DNA of 64,000 bases from Cercospora beticola (taxonomy: Eukaryota > Ascomycota > Dothideomycetes > Mycosphaerellales > Mycosphaerellaceae). The stretch is from contig NC_088936.1 of the NCBI RefSeq assembly GCF_033473495.1, forward strand, positions 1,240,001 to 1,304,000, written 5' to 3'. This document shows positions 43,338 to 55,133 of this stretch, one piece after another. The notes below the pieces were generated by a model. The model made no database searches. It saw only the letters and a list, made by a program, of their open reading frames with translations, and was not told the DNA's origin. Numbering within the stretch: position 1 is the first letter of the stretch; the number at the start of each line of letters is the position of its first letter. A program made the translations under genes and the position numbers.

Positions 43338-44979
43338 TTAGAGCTTGCTATCGCGACTTCGTCCTTCTTCCACTGTTGCTACACCAGTCTCGCTGTCCCA
43401 GCCGGCGATGAGGTCTTCGACGACGGCGAGCTCGTCTTGACCCCAGACAAGGTCTCCGGATTGCTGCCAGGTGCTGGCTGCCGAGCCGAGCTTTTTGTGG
43501 AAGACTCGATATGTAGGTACGCCGCAAATACCAACGTCTTTGGCTTCTTTCGTTCGAGCACGAAGGTCTTGCTTGATTTTGTCGCTGTTGGCTTCTGCTA
43601 ATATTTTCGCTGCGTCGTAGCCAGCTTCTTGCATCACTTCTCTGAGAACTTTGTCGTCTGACATGTTCAGGTTGCGCTCCCAGCAGGCTCGGTCTAAGAG
43701 TGGTCAGTGTGAAAGCATGTGAGGATTACAAAGGGTACTCACATAACACATCGCACAACTTTGGCTCGACCAGAACTGCTTTCAGCACCGTTGGAGTGCG
43801 AATTGGGAATTGATCCGCCCAGTAGAAGTCAATATTCTTGTCCGGTTTCCCTTCCTGCACATTGATCGCATTCCACCATCTAACCGAATCTCCATGATCC
43901 AATTTTGAATAGTTCCGCTTCTGCTCGGATATTGCAGCCATGGGCAGATTTGGCGCTCCGATTTCGCGGAACAAAATCCCAAGCAAGAAGGGCTTCATTT
44001 CAATTTGCAAGCGATCACCAAATTGTCGCTTGAGACTCGCGAGTTGTGTCCAGCCAAGGAACGCCCAGGGACTACTGAAGTCGTACCAGAATTCGAGCTT
44101 GACTTCTTGGTCTTTGGGTATCATTCCTCGCACACATCTTGGAGTGAGACTTCGCAAAGGCTTTGCGATCTTACTGAGCGAGTTGCCATCTTTGCCTTCA
44201 TTCAGTGCAAGGAGAACAGCTTCCACAAATTGCATCCGGTCTTGGCCCCAGTATAGCCGACCTTTATGTTGCTTGCCATTGCTATCAGTCCAGACCTCCT
44301 CTGGCACCCAGAACCCAGGTACTCCAGGAGTCCCGCGTTTGACAGCAAGATCCGTTGAAGCCTCCAGTTGCTGTCGTTGTTCTGCGCCTTCTATACTTCC
44401 GTCTTCGATTGCAGCAAGTATCCGAGTAGTTTCCGTTCCGGAGAATTGACAGCGTTCAACGGCTCTCTTTAGCGAGGCTTTGTCCGCCACAGGGGCATTG
44501 TCTACCCAGTACAATTTGAACAGCTCATGAGTGAGCTTCGGCCTGTATTGCTCATTCACGAAATAGAGTAGCCGCAATGCTGCTGTGGTCTTTTGTGGAT
44601 GCCGATCTGGCTGCTTGTGGGGTATTCCATGCCGGATTATGGTTCGCTGGAATGCTCTGCCGCTGACTGCTTTCTTGGTTGCGTTGAATACATCAGACGC
44701 TGATCCAGCAGCGCCTTGTGGTGCGTTTGTCGCGCGATATATGGCTCCGAGAAGGACTGGTCTCCAGATGATTTTGGCTCCTGTGCGGGCAGCAAGAGCT
44801 TCGACCCTAAGTCGACTTAGCTTTGTACTTCATTCATGCTGCAGGAAACGTACTTTGTCGAAGCTATATAAGCAAACGGGCAGGATATCTAAGGCCATGT
44901 CAGACGTGTTTCGACCAAGTGTGGATCTTGTGCTTACATCGTAGTGGAACTCCACCACATGGCCTGAGCTTCGAGACAT
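43338..44979 (-). CDS. Two-domain DSBA / 2-hydroxychromene-2-carboxylate isomerase-like protein
   Basis: Four exons: 44979-44938, 44888-44854, 44806-43743 and 43693-43338, with introns of 49, 47 and 49 bp; 498 residues. The two tiny first exons carry the start MSRSSGHVVEFHYD joined to ISCPFAYIASTK, and they restore the beginning of the first DSBA-like domain. The second domain begins near residue 260 with KLEFWYDFSSPWAFLGW. Both domains share the pattern strand-D/S-P-aromatic, LLGA/LLG, and a helical insert (FQRTIIRHGIP; KLDHGDSVRWW). The first domain ends with GTPGVPGFWVPEEVW and the second with GICGVPTYRVF. The family (GST kappa/2-hydroxychromene-2-carboxylate isomerase) binds glutathione; fungal tandem forms have no known substrate. 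No CxxC motif is present, so disulfide exchange is unlikely. Confidence 0.85.
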
Positions 44980-45199
44980 CTTTGAAGATTTCGTGATCTG
45001 TACCTTTGATTTCTGGGCAGATGAACCTATCGTTCGCCCATGAAGTGAACAGATGTTGCTGAGTCGTTGTCAAGAAAGAGCCAAGAAAGGCATCGAAGCC
45101 CTCCACTTGCCTTGCCTCGCGGCCTCGGCTACAAGACTCGCACTTCACTTCATCGACATCCATCGCCATAGCCACAGCAATATCACTGTGGCTATCGTC

Positions 45200-48100
45200 A
45201 TGAGGAGTATGCATCTTCGTTTAGCGCTGTGCGCATGCAGCTGGGCTGGACTCGCGCATGCAAAGAGTGGTTTCAGTGGCCAGCAGCAAGTGCCGATATT
45301 GGGAGACCCGCCCAGTGGTGCATTCGCCAATTCTGCATCCCTGCCCACGGTGATCCCGACAATTCACGATACTTCTGCTCCTGATCCTCAAAAAGAATGT
45401 CCTGGCTACAAGGCTTGGAGTGTGGCCACAAACGAACATGGCTTTACCGCCAGCCTTGCTATCGCCGGAGAGCCCTGTAATGTGTTCGGAAACGATATTG
45501 CAGACCTCACGCTGCACGTCTCGCATCAGACTGCATCTCGGTTGAGCGTGAAGATCTTGCCGACATACATTGGACCCGAGAATACCACCTGGTTTGAACT
45601 TGGAGACCAATTTGTAGCTCAGCCGAGGTGGGATGGCAGTACCACGACTGAGACAAGCCACCTGCAGTTTGAATGGAGCAATGAGCCATCGTTCCAGTTC
45701 TCTGTATCTCGGCGTCAAGACGGCGAGGTCCTCTTCTCCACATTTGGCCATAAAATAGTCTATGAAGACCAGTTCCATGAGCTGATCACCAACATGGTAG
45801 ATGACTACAACATATACGGGTTAGTGAACTATCAAACCAAGACAGAATGCAAATTGACAAAACAGCCTGGCCGAGATCGTTCGCCCATTTCGATTCGGCA
45901 CGAACTTCAATGCCACCCTTTTCAACGTCGACAACGCAGACGCCACAGATAGTAACTCCTATGGCAGCCATCCGTTCTACCAAGAGACACGATATAGCAA
46001 AGATCAGAATTCTAGTGCTCATGGCGTATATGCTCGAAATGTGCATGCGCAGGAATGGCTGATGCGAGAGAAGACACTCACGTATCGTGCAATTGGCGGC
46101 AGCATTGACTTTTACTTTTTCAGCGGACAGCCTAATGACATTCAGGATGCGCCTTCAACAGCTCTAGAGTCCATTCGCCAATATCAGAGGAGCATTGGCT
46201 TCCCCGCGATGCAGGCTTACTGGGCACATGGCTTTCACCAGTGTCACTGGGGTTGGAGCAAAGTGCAGGATTTGCGGGACGTGGTGGCAAACTACAGACG
46301 TGCAAACGTTCCTCTAGAGGCCATTTGGACAGATCTGGATGTTTATTACAAAGCTCGACCGCTGACAAATGATGAGGAGAGGTTCTCGTCTGCAGCAATG
46401 CACGAGTTCGTGGCTGATCTGAACAAAGATGGGCAACATTATGTTCCACTGGTGGATAGCAATGTCTACATGCCCGACAAAGACGATCCTGACGATGTGT
46501 ATCTACCATTCACAAGAGGCGACAAGCTTGGCGCGTTCATTCGCGATGGCAGCACCGGTGACTATTTCGTGGGCAAAGCATGGCCAGGCAAGAGGTGAGC
46601 ATTTCCCGCATTGTATGTCTAGACGTCTGCTCACTTTGCACAGTGTGTGGGCTGATTGGCTGGTGCCATCCACCCACGACTGGTTTGCCAACGAACTTCG
46701 CATCATGCATGAAGCTACTCCATTTAGCGGGTAAGGCCAGGTTCTAGCAATTCAGCACAGCTGCGATTTCCAGCTAATGTCTAACACAGGATCTGGATCG
46801 ATGTTAACGAACCTTCCAATTTCGACAATGTCCTCGTGGACCATACATTATATTCTCAAGACAGCAGGGACTCCCGGAAGCTGGACTTCCCATCTTACAG
46901 GATCAATAACTTTCGATCAACGCATCAGATCATCGATGGCACGATAGCGCTGAACGCAATGCACAACGACGAACATGCGACACGTGAATACGACGTGCAC
47001 AACTTGTGGAGTGTCGGAATTACGAAAGCGGCGTACAATGGGCTGGCGACCACTGTACATCCCGGTAAACGACCGTTCATCATTTCGCGAAGCACTGGAA
47101 TCGGGATTGGCCAATACGCGGGACATTGGGGAGGAGACAACGAGAGCAAATGGGGCGCTCTGTATCTGTCTATCTCTCAAGCACTAATCTTTCAGATGGC
47201 TGGAGTACCCATGTTTGGAACTGACACCTGCGGCTTTGGCGGGCCTGATTCGTTCGAGGAGCTATGTGCGAGATGGACCCAAGTCAATGCCTTTTTTCCG
47301 TTCTTCAGGTTCGTCTATCTCAATGCGGTCCACAAGATACGTATTGCTGACTACTTTGATTTTCGCAGAAATCACTACGGTGTTATGCGTGCTGCTCAAG
47401 AAGCGTACGTCTGGCCAGCAGTCGCTGAAGCAGCACGACGAGTCATTGCCATTCGGTACTCACTTCTCACATACATGTATACGCTCTTCTATCATGCCCA
47501 CACCAGAGGCGATACCGTCCTTCGGGCTCTGGCTTGGGAGTTCCCCAATGACGAGCGCCTGCGAGCTACGGATAATCAATTTATGCTTGGATCTGCGTTG
47601 CTCATTACACCTGTCTTGAACGAGGGCTCGACTAGTGCGAAAGGAGTCTTACCTGGTATATCTGAGAACACGAGATGGTATGATTGGTATACCCTGCAAG
47701 AAGTCAAGAGTGGGAAGTCAGGTGAAAATATCACGATGGAAGCCCCGCTTGAGCATATCAATGTACATGTGCGAGGCGGGTCAATCTTGACTTTGCAGAA
47801 GCCGGGTTATACAACACGGGAGACGAGAGAAGGTCTGTACAGCATTGTTGTTGCGCTGGATGATCGACAGAAAGCGGATGGAGATTTGTACCTGGATGAT
47901 GGCGAGAGTATTGAGCAGGACGCCACGAAAATGGTCCAGGTAAGCAATCTTCAACGTACAATTCTCACACATCCACGTGTGCTAATAGTGTTTGCAGCTT
48001 AAGTACTCTTCGAACAAACTGACTGTCGGTATCCGAGGCATGTACCACGCCACTCCGGCCTTGGCTACTATCACCATCGCAGGACTCAAGCGCCGACCCA

Positions 48101-48243
48101 AGAATGTCACTTTGGATATCCGAGGATCACAGCACGCCCTTCGAGAGAACATCTTCCAGAACGAGACTTTACGCATCACAGACCTAGCCCAGTACTTCGG
48201 CGACGGAGGATGGGAGCACGAGTTTTTCGTGCAACTGTCGTAG
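45200..48243 (+). CDS. Secreted GH31 alpha-glucosidase
   Basis: Six exons: 45200-45819, 45866-46594, 46644-46730, 46790-47308, 47369-47939 and 47998-48243; 923 residues. Introns are 46, 49, 59, 60 and 58 bp. The fourth is 60 bp without a stop, so reading through it stays in frame, but removing it restores FFPFFRNHYGVM, as in the family. A signal peptide (MRSMHLRLALCACSWAGLAHA) marks secretion. The catalytic nucleophile is Asp483 in GIWIDVNEPSNF and the acid/base is Asp595 in GHWGGDNESKWG. The beta-sandwich N-terminus (VYEDQFHELIT, IYGLAEIVRPFRFG) and the C-terminal beta domains are complete. It hydrolyses terminal alpha-linked glucose from starch-type oligosaccharides or maltose; exact linkage preference is not predictable. 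Confidence 0.93.
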
Positions 48244-48644
48244 CAGGGAGAACTGAGGAGCGCTGAGATGAATAAGGAAGCAGGAAATTGTGGCATGCGG
48301 TTTCTCGAAGCCAATAAATTGTTGCCGAAGCTACAGCGTATAACAAAGATCCGACTCCGTTCATGCAATGAAGTCACTACCCATGCCCAAGACGCCCGCG
48401 CCTACTGCCTTTGATCCGAGTCTTCCGTGCGAAGTCTTACACAAGGCAGTCTACCGTTCTGATAAGTCATGCACTACTGCATCCGATGCATTACTGCTGT
48501 TTAGCGTGCATGTGGATGGAGACCTGTCGTCTCTTCGCCTCTTCCCCGCTCCATCTACAACCGCCTGCGCAGATCACATTGGGATCGAACCTTCAGTGAG
48601 GCCAAAATCGCCCCCACTCAGCGTATGTCGACATTCCAGTTCTG
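48244..48644. other. Convergent intergenic region
   Basis: 3' flanks of the GH31 gene and of the Kex2-type precursor gene. Open frames seen here are not supported. No repeat or RNA. Confidence 0.5.
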
Positions 48645-49627
48645 CTATTGCCGCCCGCTCGCCAGGCGGTAGAGCTCCTGTACCTGCGCCTGTCGCTCGG
48701 CCCATTCCTTACTCCCGCCTGCGTAGACTTGGCGTTTCGATGCGATTTGTACTGGGCGAGCACTGTTCCGCAAAAGTTCTTCATCAAATCCTTGTGGTGG
48801 GGCGAGAAAGGCATCGTTGCAGAATCCCTCGTATCCGGCTGCGCAAGCACGTTTGGCGAACGTCGAGCCTACATCGCGCTGAGCAAGTCGTCCATATGAT
48901 CGAAACTGTGGCGCAATGAAGGCATCATTGCAATACCCCTCGTAGCCGGCTGCGCAAGCACGTTTGGCGAATGTCGAATCCACATCTCGCTGAGCAAGTT
49001 CTCCACCTGGTCGAGCAACTGGCAGAAGACCCCTCCAGGCGGGAGCACCGCCATTGCAGGATCCTCCGTACCCGATGGCGCACAGTTGTGCATCACGTTT
49101 TGCCTTTCCCTGAAGATCCTTCGCCGCCTCATCCCAAAACCATGCGGGAAGCCCGGCTCCAATCCTTTGGTCTGGCAGGTATTGACGTCGAGCAATCTCC
49201 CTGTCGATATCAACGTTTGGGAAGCGCGTTCCTGGCAATCTGAATCGTCCAGAGCCGAAGTTTCCAGGATCGTCTTCGCCATTGCAAGGTCCTCCAGCAC
49301 CAACTGCGCAAATTCCTGCCTGGCGCTTGGCGACCTTGGAGACTTCCTCTCGCCTAGCCTTCTTGTTTTCTCTCTGAGATTGGAGTGTACGGAAGTTTCC
49401 TGGCCAGTTGAAGTTTCCTGGATCGTTATCTCCATTGCAAGGTCCTCCGAATCCAACTGCACAGACTCCGTAAACTGCGCGCTTGTCTATTCGTTCAGAT
49501 TAGATATCCCTTCACGACAACATCTGATATGTGAAAGTGTGGGAGGGACGAAGTTACCTTCAGCCTCTGCTGTAGCAGAAGCACCCGCGAGAAAAGCGGC
49601 GGCTGCGACAAGGGATGTGACCTTCAT
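48645..49627 (-). CDS. Kex2-type repeat precursor of five Cys-pair peptides
   Basis: Two exons, 49627-49558 and 49486-48645, joined over a 71-bp intron; 303 residues. A signal peptide (MKVTSLVAAAAFLAGASA) and a short EAE pro-part end at the first KR. Five units follow, each after a KR: CAVGFGGPCNG, CAVGAGGPCNG, CAIGYGGSCNG, CAAGYEGYCND and CAAGYEGFCND, all fitting C-A-x-G-x-x-G-x-C-N. A sixth KR precedes the C-terminal piece. Spacers are longer and variable; units 4 and 5 are near-identical at the DNA level, offset by 111 bp. The architecture (signal, dibasic sites, repeated Cys-bearing cores) is that of fungal Kex2-processed repeat proteins, such as pheromone or RiPP precursors. I do not recognise this core. 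Expected products are short secreted peptides, possibly disulfide-closed. Confidence 0.85.
48801..49000. repeat. 111-bp tandem duplication inside the precursor gene
   Basis: The stretch 48,801-48,889 matches 48,912-49,000 closely, including an identical run ggctgcgcaagcacgtttgg. Offset 111 bp equals 37 codons, so the copy keeps the frame and adds one complete spacer-KR-core unit. Confidence 0.85.
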
Positions 49628-50619
49628 GACTGGTTGTTGTGGATGATGCTGCTGAAAAGGAGAATGCAAAGAGACCTGCTCTTTGTTGAATGTTAAGAAA
49701 TGTAATGAGACCTGCTCCTTGATGCTGTTTGAGTATATTCTTGTCTGGGTGCTGTTATTTTATACGACAAGTCGCCCTGGACTTTACTAGCATTTCACGT
49801 GCTCCGAGCCGGCTCTCCCGACTACATGTGAACTCCCACAGCCTCACTAAGGCGTTTTGGTCATCAATGGTGAAGTCATTCTCCAGTATTCGGAGAATCG
49901 GCTGGGCGTGTCTACTAGTCCTCAGCGTGTAAGAACTGTGTGGAGGCTGACTGGAGCCAAGAACAGCTAGCATGAGTTGGCTGTGGGAGGTTAGTCACAG
50001 GAGGAAGGCTGAATGCCGCCTATTGAATCGACCAAACGGCGATGTTGGTACATGACATCGGCCCGTTCTGTCAATGCTATTCTTGATATTGAGAATCCTG
50101 TGCCATGGGAGCCGCTTGAAGACCGGCATATCTGAGTCGGCATTTTCGGGCCCTTGAACTGAGATAGAGAATATTGGCATCAGTGCACAATCGTATTGAC
50201 GGCGACCGCTACACGCTTCGAGGTCTTCGCATTCCGTAACATCCGTGGAGCAGCTGCGTCTTCGTGGATGTGGTGGAATATCGAATACTGTACTCCCTAG
50301 AACAGTATCTCCGCGTGGCGAGGTTTGACTAGCGATGCCAATTGCGATCCATCAGACGTCCGATCGAGTATCTGTCAGTGCTTATTTGGCTCTCGTCCCG
50401 ATATCATGCGACGTAGCTCGTGAGCTAGCAGCGATGGCATGGTGAAGGGTGGTGCGTTGGAAGGTGAAGTCGTGGAAAGAGCCGGATAGCGTCATGGGGT
50501 CCTAATGCCTTAGGTTTCTAGTGCCTTAGGCTCTACCACGACAATACCTACTATAATACCGCTCGTAGAAGTTCAGCCTAAGATGAAGGACGAGCTGAAC
50601 GAGGGCTAGGCAAGGCACT
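49628..50619. other. Intergenic region leading to the RIP island
   Basis: Normal base composition, with promoter sequence of the peptide precursor gene at the left. No gene is seen. A short direct repeat (gccttagg, twice near 50,509-50,531) and the last ordinary CA/TG-containing sequence mark the edge of the mutated transposon block. Confidence 0.5.
49756..49764 (-). promoter_or_regulatory. TATA-like box of the Kex2-type precursor gene
   Basis: Reads tataaaata on the minus strand, about 130 bp upstream of the ATG at 49,627. Confidence 0.5.
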
Positions 50620-51419
50620 ACTACTAAGTTTCCTCTATACTTATAGATATTAGTATATTACTATATATATTTATTAACTAAATCTATTCCTATATAACGC
50701 CGACGCTAATACCTAGATTTTATAAAGTTCCTCCTTTTCTCTATTTAGTCCTTATATAACTATAATCGTTTCCCGAATACCTTATCTAATATACTTTCTT
50801 TATATAGTAAGTACTAGAATATATTAGATATCTATAGCCTATCGATATACTCTTTATAGAGTATAGGCTTAGTAGTAATAATATACTAATTACTACCTCT
50901 ATTCTAGCTTTATACTATATACTACTAGAATAATAATAATATAGCGACTCTATCTAGTATATCTAGCTATATAGGCCGAGCGCTTCTAAAAATAGTAGCT
51001 CTTAAGTATAATATCGAGATACTCGGCGAGTAGTAGAGTCTAATAGTAATAGTTCTACTACTTATATAAGAGATAGTAACTATAATATTAATTAAGAAAC
51101 GAACTATAGAGATATAAGAAACTATATAGAAGTACTACTCGAGTAAATACTAAGAGTAAATAGATAACTACCTAAGGTATACTCTATATATTAAGTTACT
51201 CTCTAAGTAGCTATTCGCTATATCTAATACTATAAATATAGCTCCTAATTAGCTACTAGCCTAGATAGTACTATAAGCTATCCTAGCTCTTAGAAACTCT
51301 AAAAATATAATAAAACTCTATAGCTAATAAGAGAGCTTAAAATACCTCTTAATATTAACTATTAGTATTATTAGTACTACGCTACCTTATTAAGACTAGC
51401 TTACTACTACTAAATAAAT

Positions 51420-51866
51420 ATAGTATAGTTAGTAAGTCCGAGCTATTCGATAAAAGCTTTAAACTTAATCTTATTAAGAGTCTTAGTAAGGCTATTAGCT
51501 TTCTAATTCTTAGTAGAAATCTACTTAATCTTAATTTAGCTATTCTTAATAGCCTTATAAATAAAGTAGTAACGAACGTTAATATACTTAGTTTAAGAGT
51601 TCGATTTACTATTACTACTAATCTTAATAGCTAGCTCGTTATCTTCGAATAGTATAATAGGCTCGATAGGCTCCTTATATTAGAGATTATAGAGTAAGTA
51701 TATAATAGTAATAGCCTCTTTAGCTACCTATAATAATACGACGTATTCTACTTCTATTAATAATATAGTAACGATAGACTACTTACTAGACTTCTATATA
51801 AATAGTATATTTACTAGAAAGAAGATATAGCTACTAGTTAACTTCCTATTATCTAAACTATCTACC
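51420..51866 (-). mobile_element. Ty1/copia element, RNase H part (split, RIP-mutated)
   Basis: Read on the minus strand, the translation keeps the order of the copia RNase H domain: LDNRKLTSSYIFFL, then IEVEYVVL (from the family's TEAEY motif), then FEDNELAIKI, and TKYINVRYYFI. Stops and Tyr replacements lie where Trp, Gln, Cys or His would be. It ends abruptly at the target duplication of the nested LTR element and continues in frame at 54,204. Confidence 0.85.
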
Positions 51867-51871
51867 TATAC

Positions 51872-52087
51872 TATTAAATTTAGAGGTCTAACCTATCTAG
51901 ATATAGTAGAATAAGGCAAAGTAAAACCTCTTAAAATAAGTAGTTAGAAAGGCTTAGGTTTCTATCTACTATAAGCTTATAAAGAAATACTCTCTACTAA
52001 GAATTTCTAAAGCTTAAAGTACTACTTATTTAAAGCCTAACTATTAGATAGAGAGATATAGTATCTATAGAATCTTAAATCGTAATA
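51872..52087. repeat. Left LTR of the nested 2.3-kb element
   Basis: 216 bp, matching 53,983-54,198 with scattered C/T and G/A differences and a few others. Confidence 0.9.
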
Positions 52088-53982
52088 CTCTCTCTAATAG
52101 CCTATCTCTTAATAGCTAGTTACTTTCCTTAGTCTTATTCTCTATTATAGTAAAAGCTTTTACTTTACTTATATTTCTAAAAGCTAAGACTATACTTCTT
52201 ATAGGTTCTAGATACTAATAGCTTAATAGTAAGTATCTCTTCTCTTAATATAGAGTATACTACCTAGCTTTAAATAACTTTAAGTTATCTATCTTTCTTC
52301 TTTTTTATTATTATCTCTATATAGCTTTTATAGTATAAGCTAAATACTCTAATTCTCTCTCTAGTTTAGGTTACCTAGATATTTCTACTTCTTTCTTTTC
52401 TAGAATAGAAAGGATATTATTAGGTAATAAGTATAGTTAGATATCTATAGTATCTCTAATAGATAACTAAGATTTAGATAGACTACTAAGTAGAACTTAA
52501 ATTCTATTCTTAGGTTTAACTACTTCTACTATTACTAGCTAAGCCTCTCTTATTTTCTTTCTAAGTAATAGTAAGCTAGACTATACTTATAATATACTCT
52601 ATAAACTTATTATTTAAAAGGTAAAGTACTACTATACTAGTTTCCTTCCTAATACTTTATTATCTTTATACTTCTTCTTTAGCTCTTACTAGATAGCTTT
52701 TACTATCTCTTTCTCTAATACTATCTCTTTATTCTCTTTACTAATATAAAGCTAAATCTAGTAGATTACTTTATAGTTTATTTTATTAGTTATTAGAGTA
52801 GATATTAAAGTCTTAATAGTTAAGTATAGGTCTTCTCTTTTAAAGAATATAGCTATCTTTCTAAACTATTATTCTAAGTTCTTCTTAGAGAGTACTAAAT
52901 ATAGTCTCTTTACTAAAGTACTATTTATTTTATTTTATTTCTATTTTATCTTCTAAAGAGTTAACTTTAGGTATATATATTACTAAGTTCTTCTAACTAT
53001 AGCTAAGAAATAAATTTGTTTTATATAGTAAACTAGGACCTATATATTTTAGTATTTAGTTCTTAGTATATATATAGATAGAAATTCTCTTATACTAGAC
53101 TATCTAGTAAGAGATTAACTATACTAAGACTCCTCTTTCTTAGCTAGAGCTTCTAGGACTCTATCTTCTAAGTAGCTTTAGAGTAGGTATTATACTCTAG
53201 GCCTTATATATAGTATATATATTAATAGCTAAAGGAGTATACTTCTCTAGTACTCTCTAGTATAGGAACCTTCTAGTACTACTATATTTATAATAAAAGT
53301 AGGTTTATAACTCCTCTTAATCTTAAGTATATTAGTTTATCTAACTAGGTCTCTAGAGCCTAATTATCTAATCCTCCTTTAGATTCTAGAGATAGTAAAA
53401 GGTTTAGTTAGTCTCTAAAGTATTATTAGCTAATAGTAGGTCTCTCTAGAACCTACCTTATAACTATTTTCTCTAAATATAACCTACCTAGTATAAACTA
53501 ATTCTCTAGCCTTATAAGATCTTCTTTTAAATAGATAGTAAGTTCTATCTATATAGCTATCTTTAGGAGACTCTTTCTAATAGCCTAACTACTCTTCTAA
53601 CTTTATTCTCTTCTACTTTCTAGTAGTAGGGAAATACTAGACTAACTCCTAGTATTATTAGACTATAACTTTTATTTACTAAGTATCTAGCCTAAGTATC
53701 TTATAGAGTTTATTCTCTATCTTTATATAGCCGTATAGTATATTCTTCTACTTAGGACTAATATATATTAGATATCCTATCTATCTATATATACTATTCT
53801 TTCTACTATCTAGTTTATACTCGTAAGACTACTTCTTTTACTTCTAACTCTTTTATAGCTTTAGATCCTACTATTACTTTTAAGTCTCTTACTAGAGTAC
53901 TTTAACTTCTACTAAGAGTACTTACTATTATATTCTCTAGCTCCTAGCTTTCTAGCTACGATATAAACTCGAGCTTATAACC

Positions 53983-54198
53983 TATTAAATTTAGAGGTCT
54001 AACCTATCTAGATATAGTAGAATAAGGTAAAGTAAAACCTCTTAAAATAAGTAGTTAAAAAGGCTTAGGTTTCTATCTATTATAAGCTTATAAAGAAATA
54101 TCTTCTATTAAGAATTCCTAAAGTCTAAGATACTACTTACCTAAGGCCTAACTATTAGATAGAGAGATATAGTATCTATAGAATCTTAAATCGTAATA
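53983..54198. repeat. Right LTR of the nested 2.3-kb element
   Basis: 216 bp copy of 51,872-52,087; followed at once by the tatac target duplication. Confidence 0.9.
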
Positions 54199-54203
54199 TA
54201 TAC

Positions 54204-55130
54204 TATATTAATATACTCCTTTAATTAGAGGTTATACGTATTAGTATCTAGGCTTTTAACTTTAAAGCTAATATTACGAGTATTAGTACTAACTAGATAC
54301 TTAAGAACGCGATATATAGCGTTATAGTAACCTTATATTAGATTAGCTAAGAATCGATATAGTAAACTAATATAGTATACTACCTTAATATAAGTATTTA
54401 TAGCGAGCTAGAAGTATTCGCTAACTAGCTTCTAATATATTTCTTTAATTAATACTATAGTAGTATAACTATCTAGAGCTTTCTTATAGTAGTAACGAGC
54501 CTCTATTAGCGTTACTAGCGCCGGCTCGTCGATTCTATAGCTATCTACTAGCTTCTTAGTATATATATCTTAAACGACGTAGATAGTTCGCTTCTTTTTA
54601 TTACGAATAGTATATATACCGAGATAGTAATAGAAGTTACCGAGCTCTTTTATCTTAAACTTATCCTTTAGCTATACTACTACCTCGTTAATCTTACTAT
54701 AAGTAGACGTAATAATTAATATATTATCGATATAGATAATAATCTAGTACTACTTATTAGTATACTAGAAGATATAGATATCGCTATTAATTAGTCTAAA
54801 GCTATAGGCTTTTAGTACTTTATATAATTCTTAATACTATAGTAGTAGTAACTACTTAAGACTATATAGAGCTTTATTTAAGAGGTATACTATACTTTCT
54901 TACTCGTAGCTATATAGTAGTTCGATATAAATCTTTAAGCTCTTAATAGCTATATTAAGGAACGCTATAATAATATCGTACTACTTATATTTAATACTAT
55001 AATAAGCAAGTATTACGTATAGTAGTCGTAATAATAATAGCTTAACTATAGTAGCGTAAGTATCGTTATAGTTAATACTAGCCTTCTAAGTAAAACTATA
55101 AATAATCTATCGTACCTTATATTATAATAG
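54204..55130 (-). mobile_element. Ty1/copia element, reverse transcriptase part (RIP-mutated)
   Basis: Minus-strand translation follows copia RT: GIDY-like ASINYNDTYATIVKL, LLNKALYSLK, IIIYIDNILIITS (the Y-V-D-D active-site box with the second Asp changed to Asn), KELGNFYYYLGI and YLVSTNTRN. The copy is cut at its 5' side near 55,130, where a 132-bp repeat begins, so integrase is not joined to it here. The downstream RNase H half lies at 51,866-51,420, on the far side of the nested LTR element. Confidence 0.88.
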
Positions 55131-55133
55131 CTT

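Larger units (their letters stand above)
51872..54198. mobile_element. 2.3-kb LTR element nested in the copia element
   Basis: Bounded by two 216-bp direct repeats, 51,872-52,087 and 53,983-54,198, that begin tattaaatttagagg and end atcgtaata; before RIP these would read TG...CA, as LTR ends should. The same 5 bp (tatac) stand on both sides (51,867-51,871 and 54,199-54,203), a perfect target duplication. The interior (about 1.9 kb) shows no recognisable protein domain, so this may be a non-autonomous or strongly deleted element. Orientation unknown. Confidence 0.9.

Noticed and set aside
44900..45214. 104-codon minus frame upstream of the DSBA-like gene
   Set aside because: The ATG at 44,979 with spliced exons restores the expected domain start in another frame, so this frame is a shadow.
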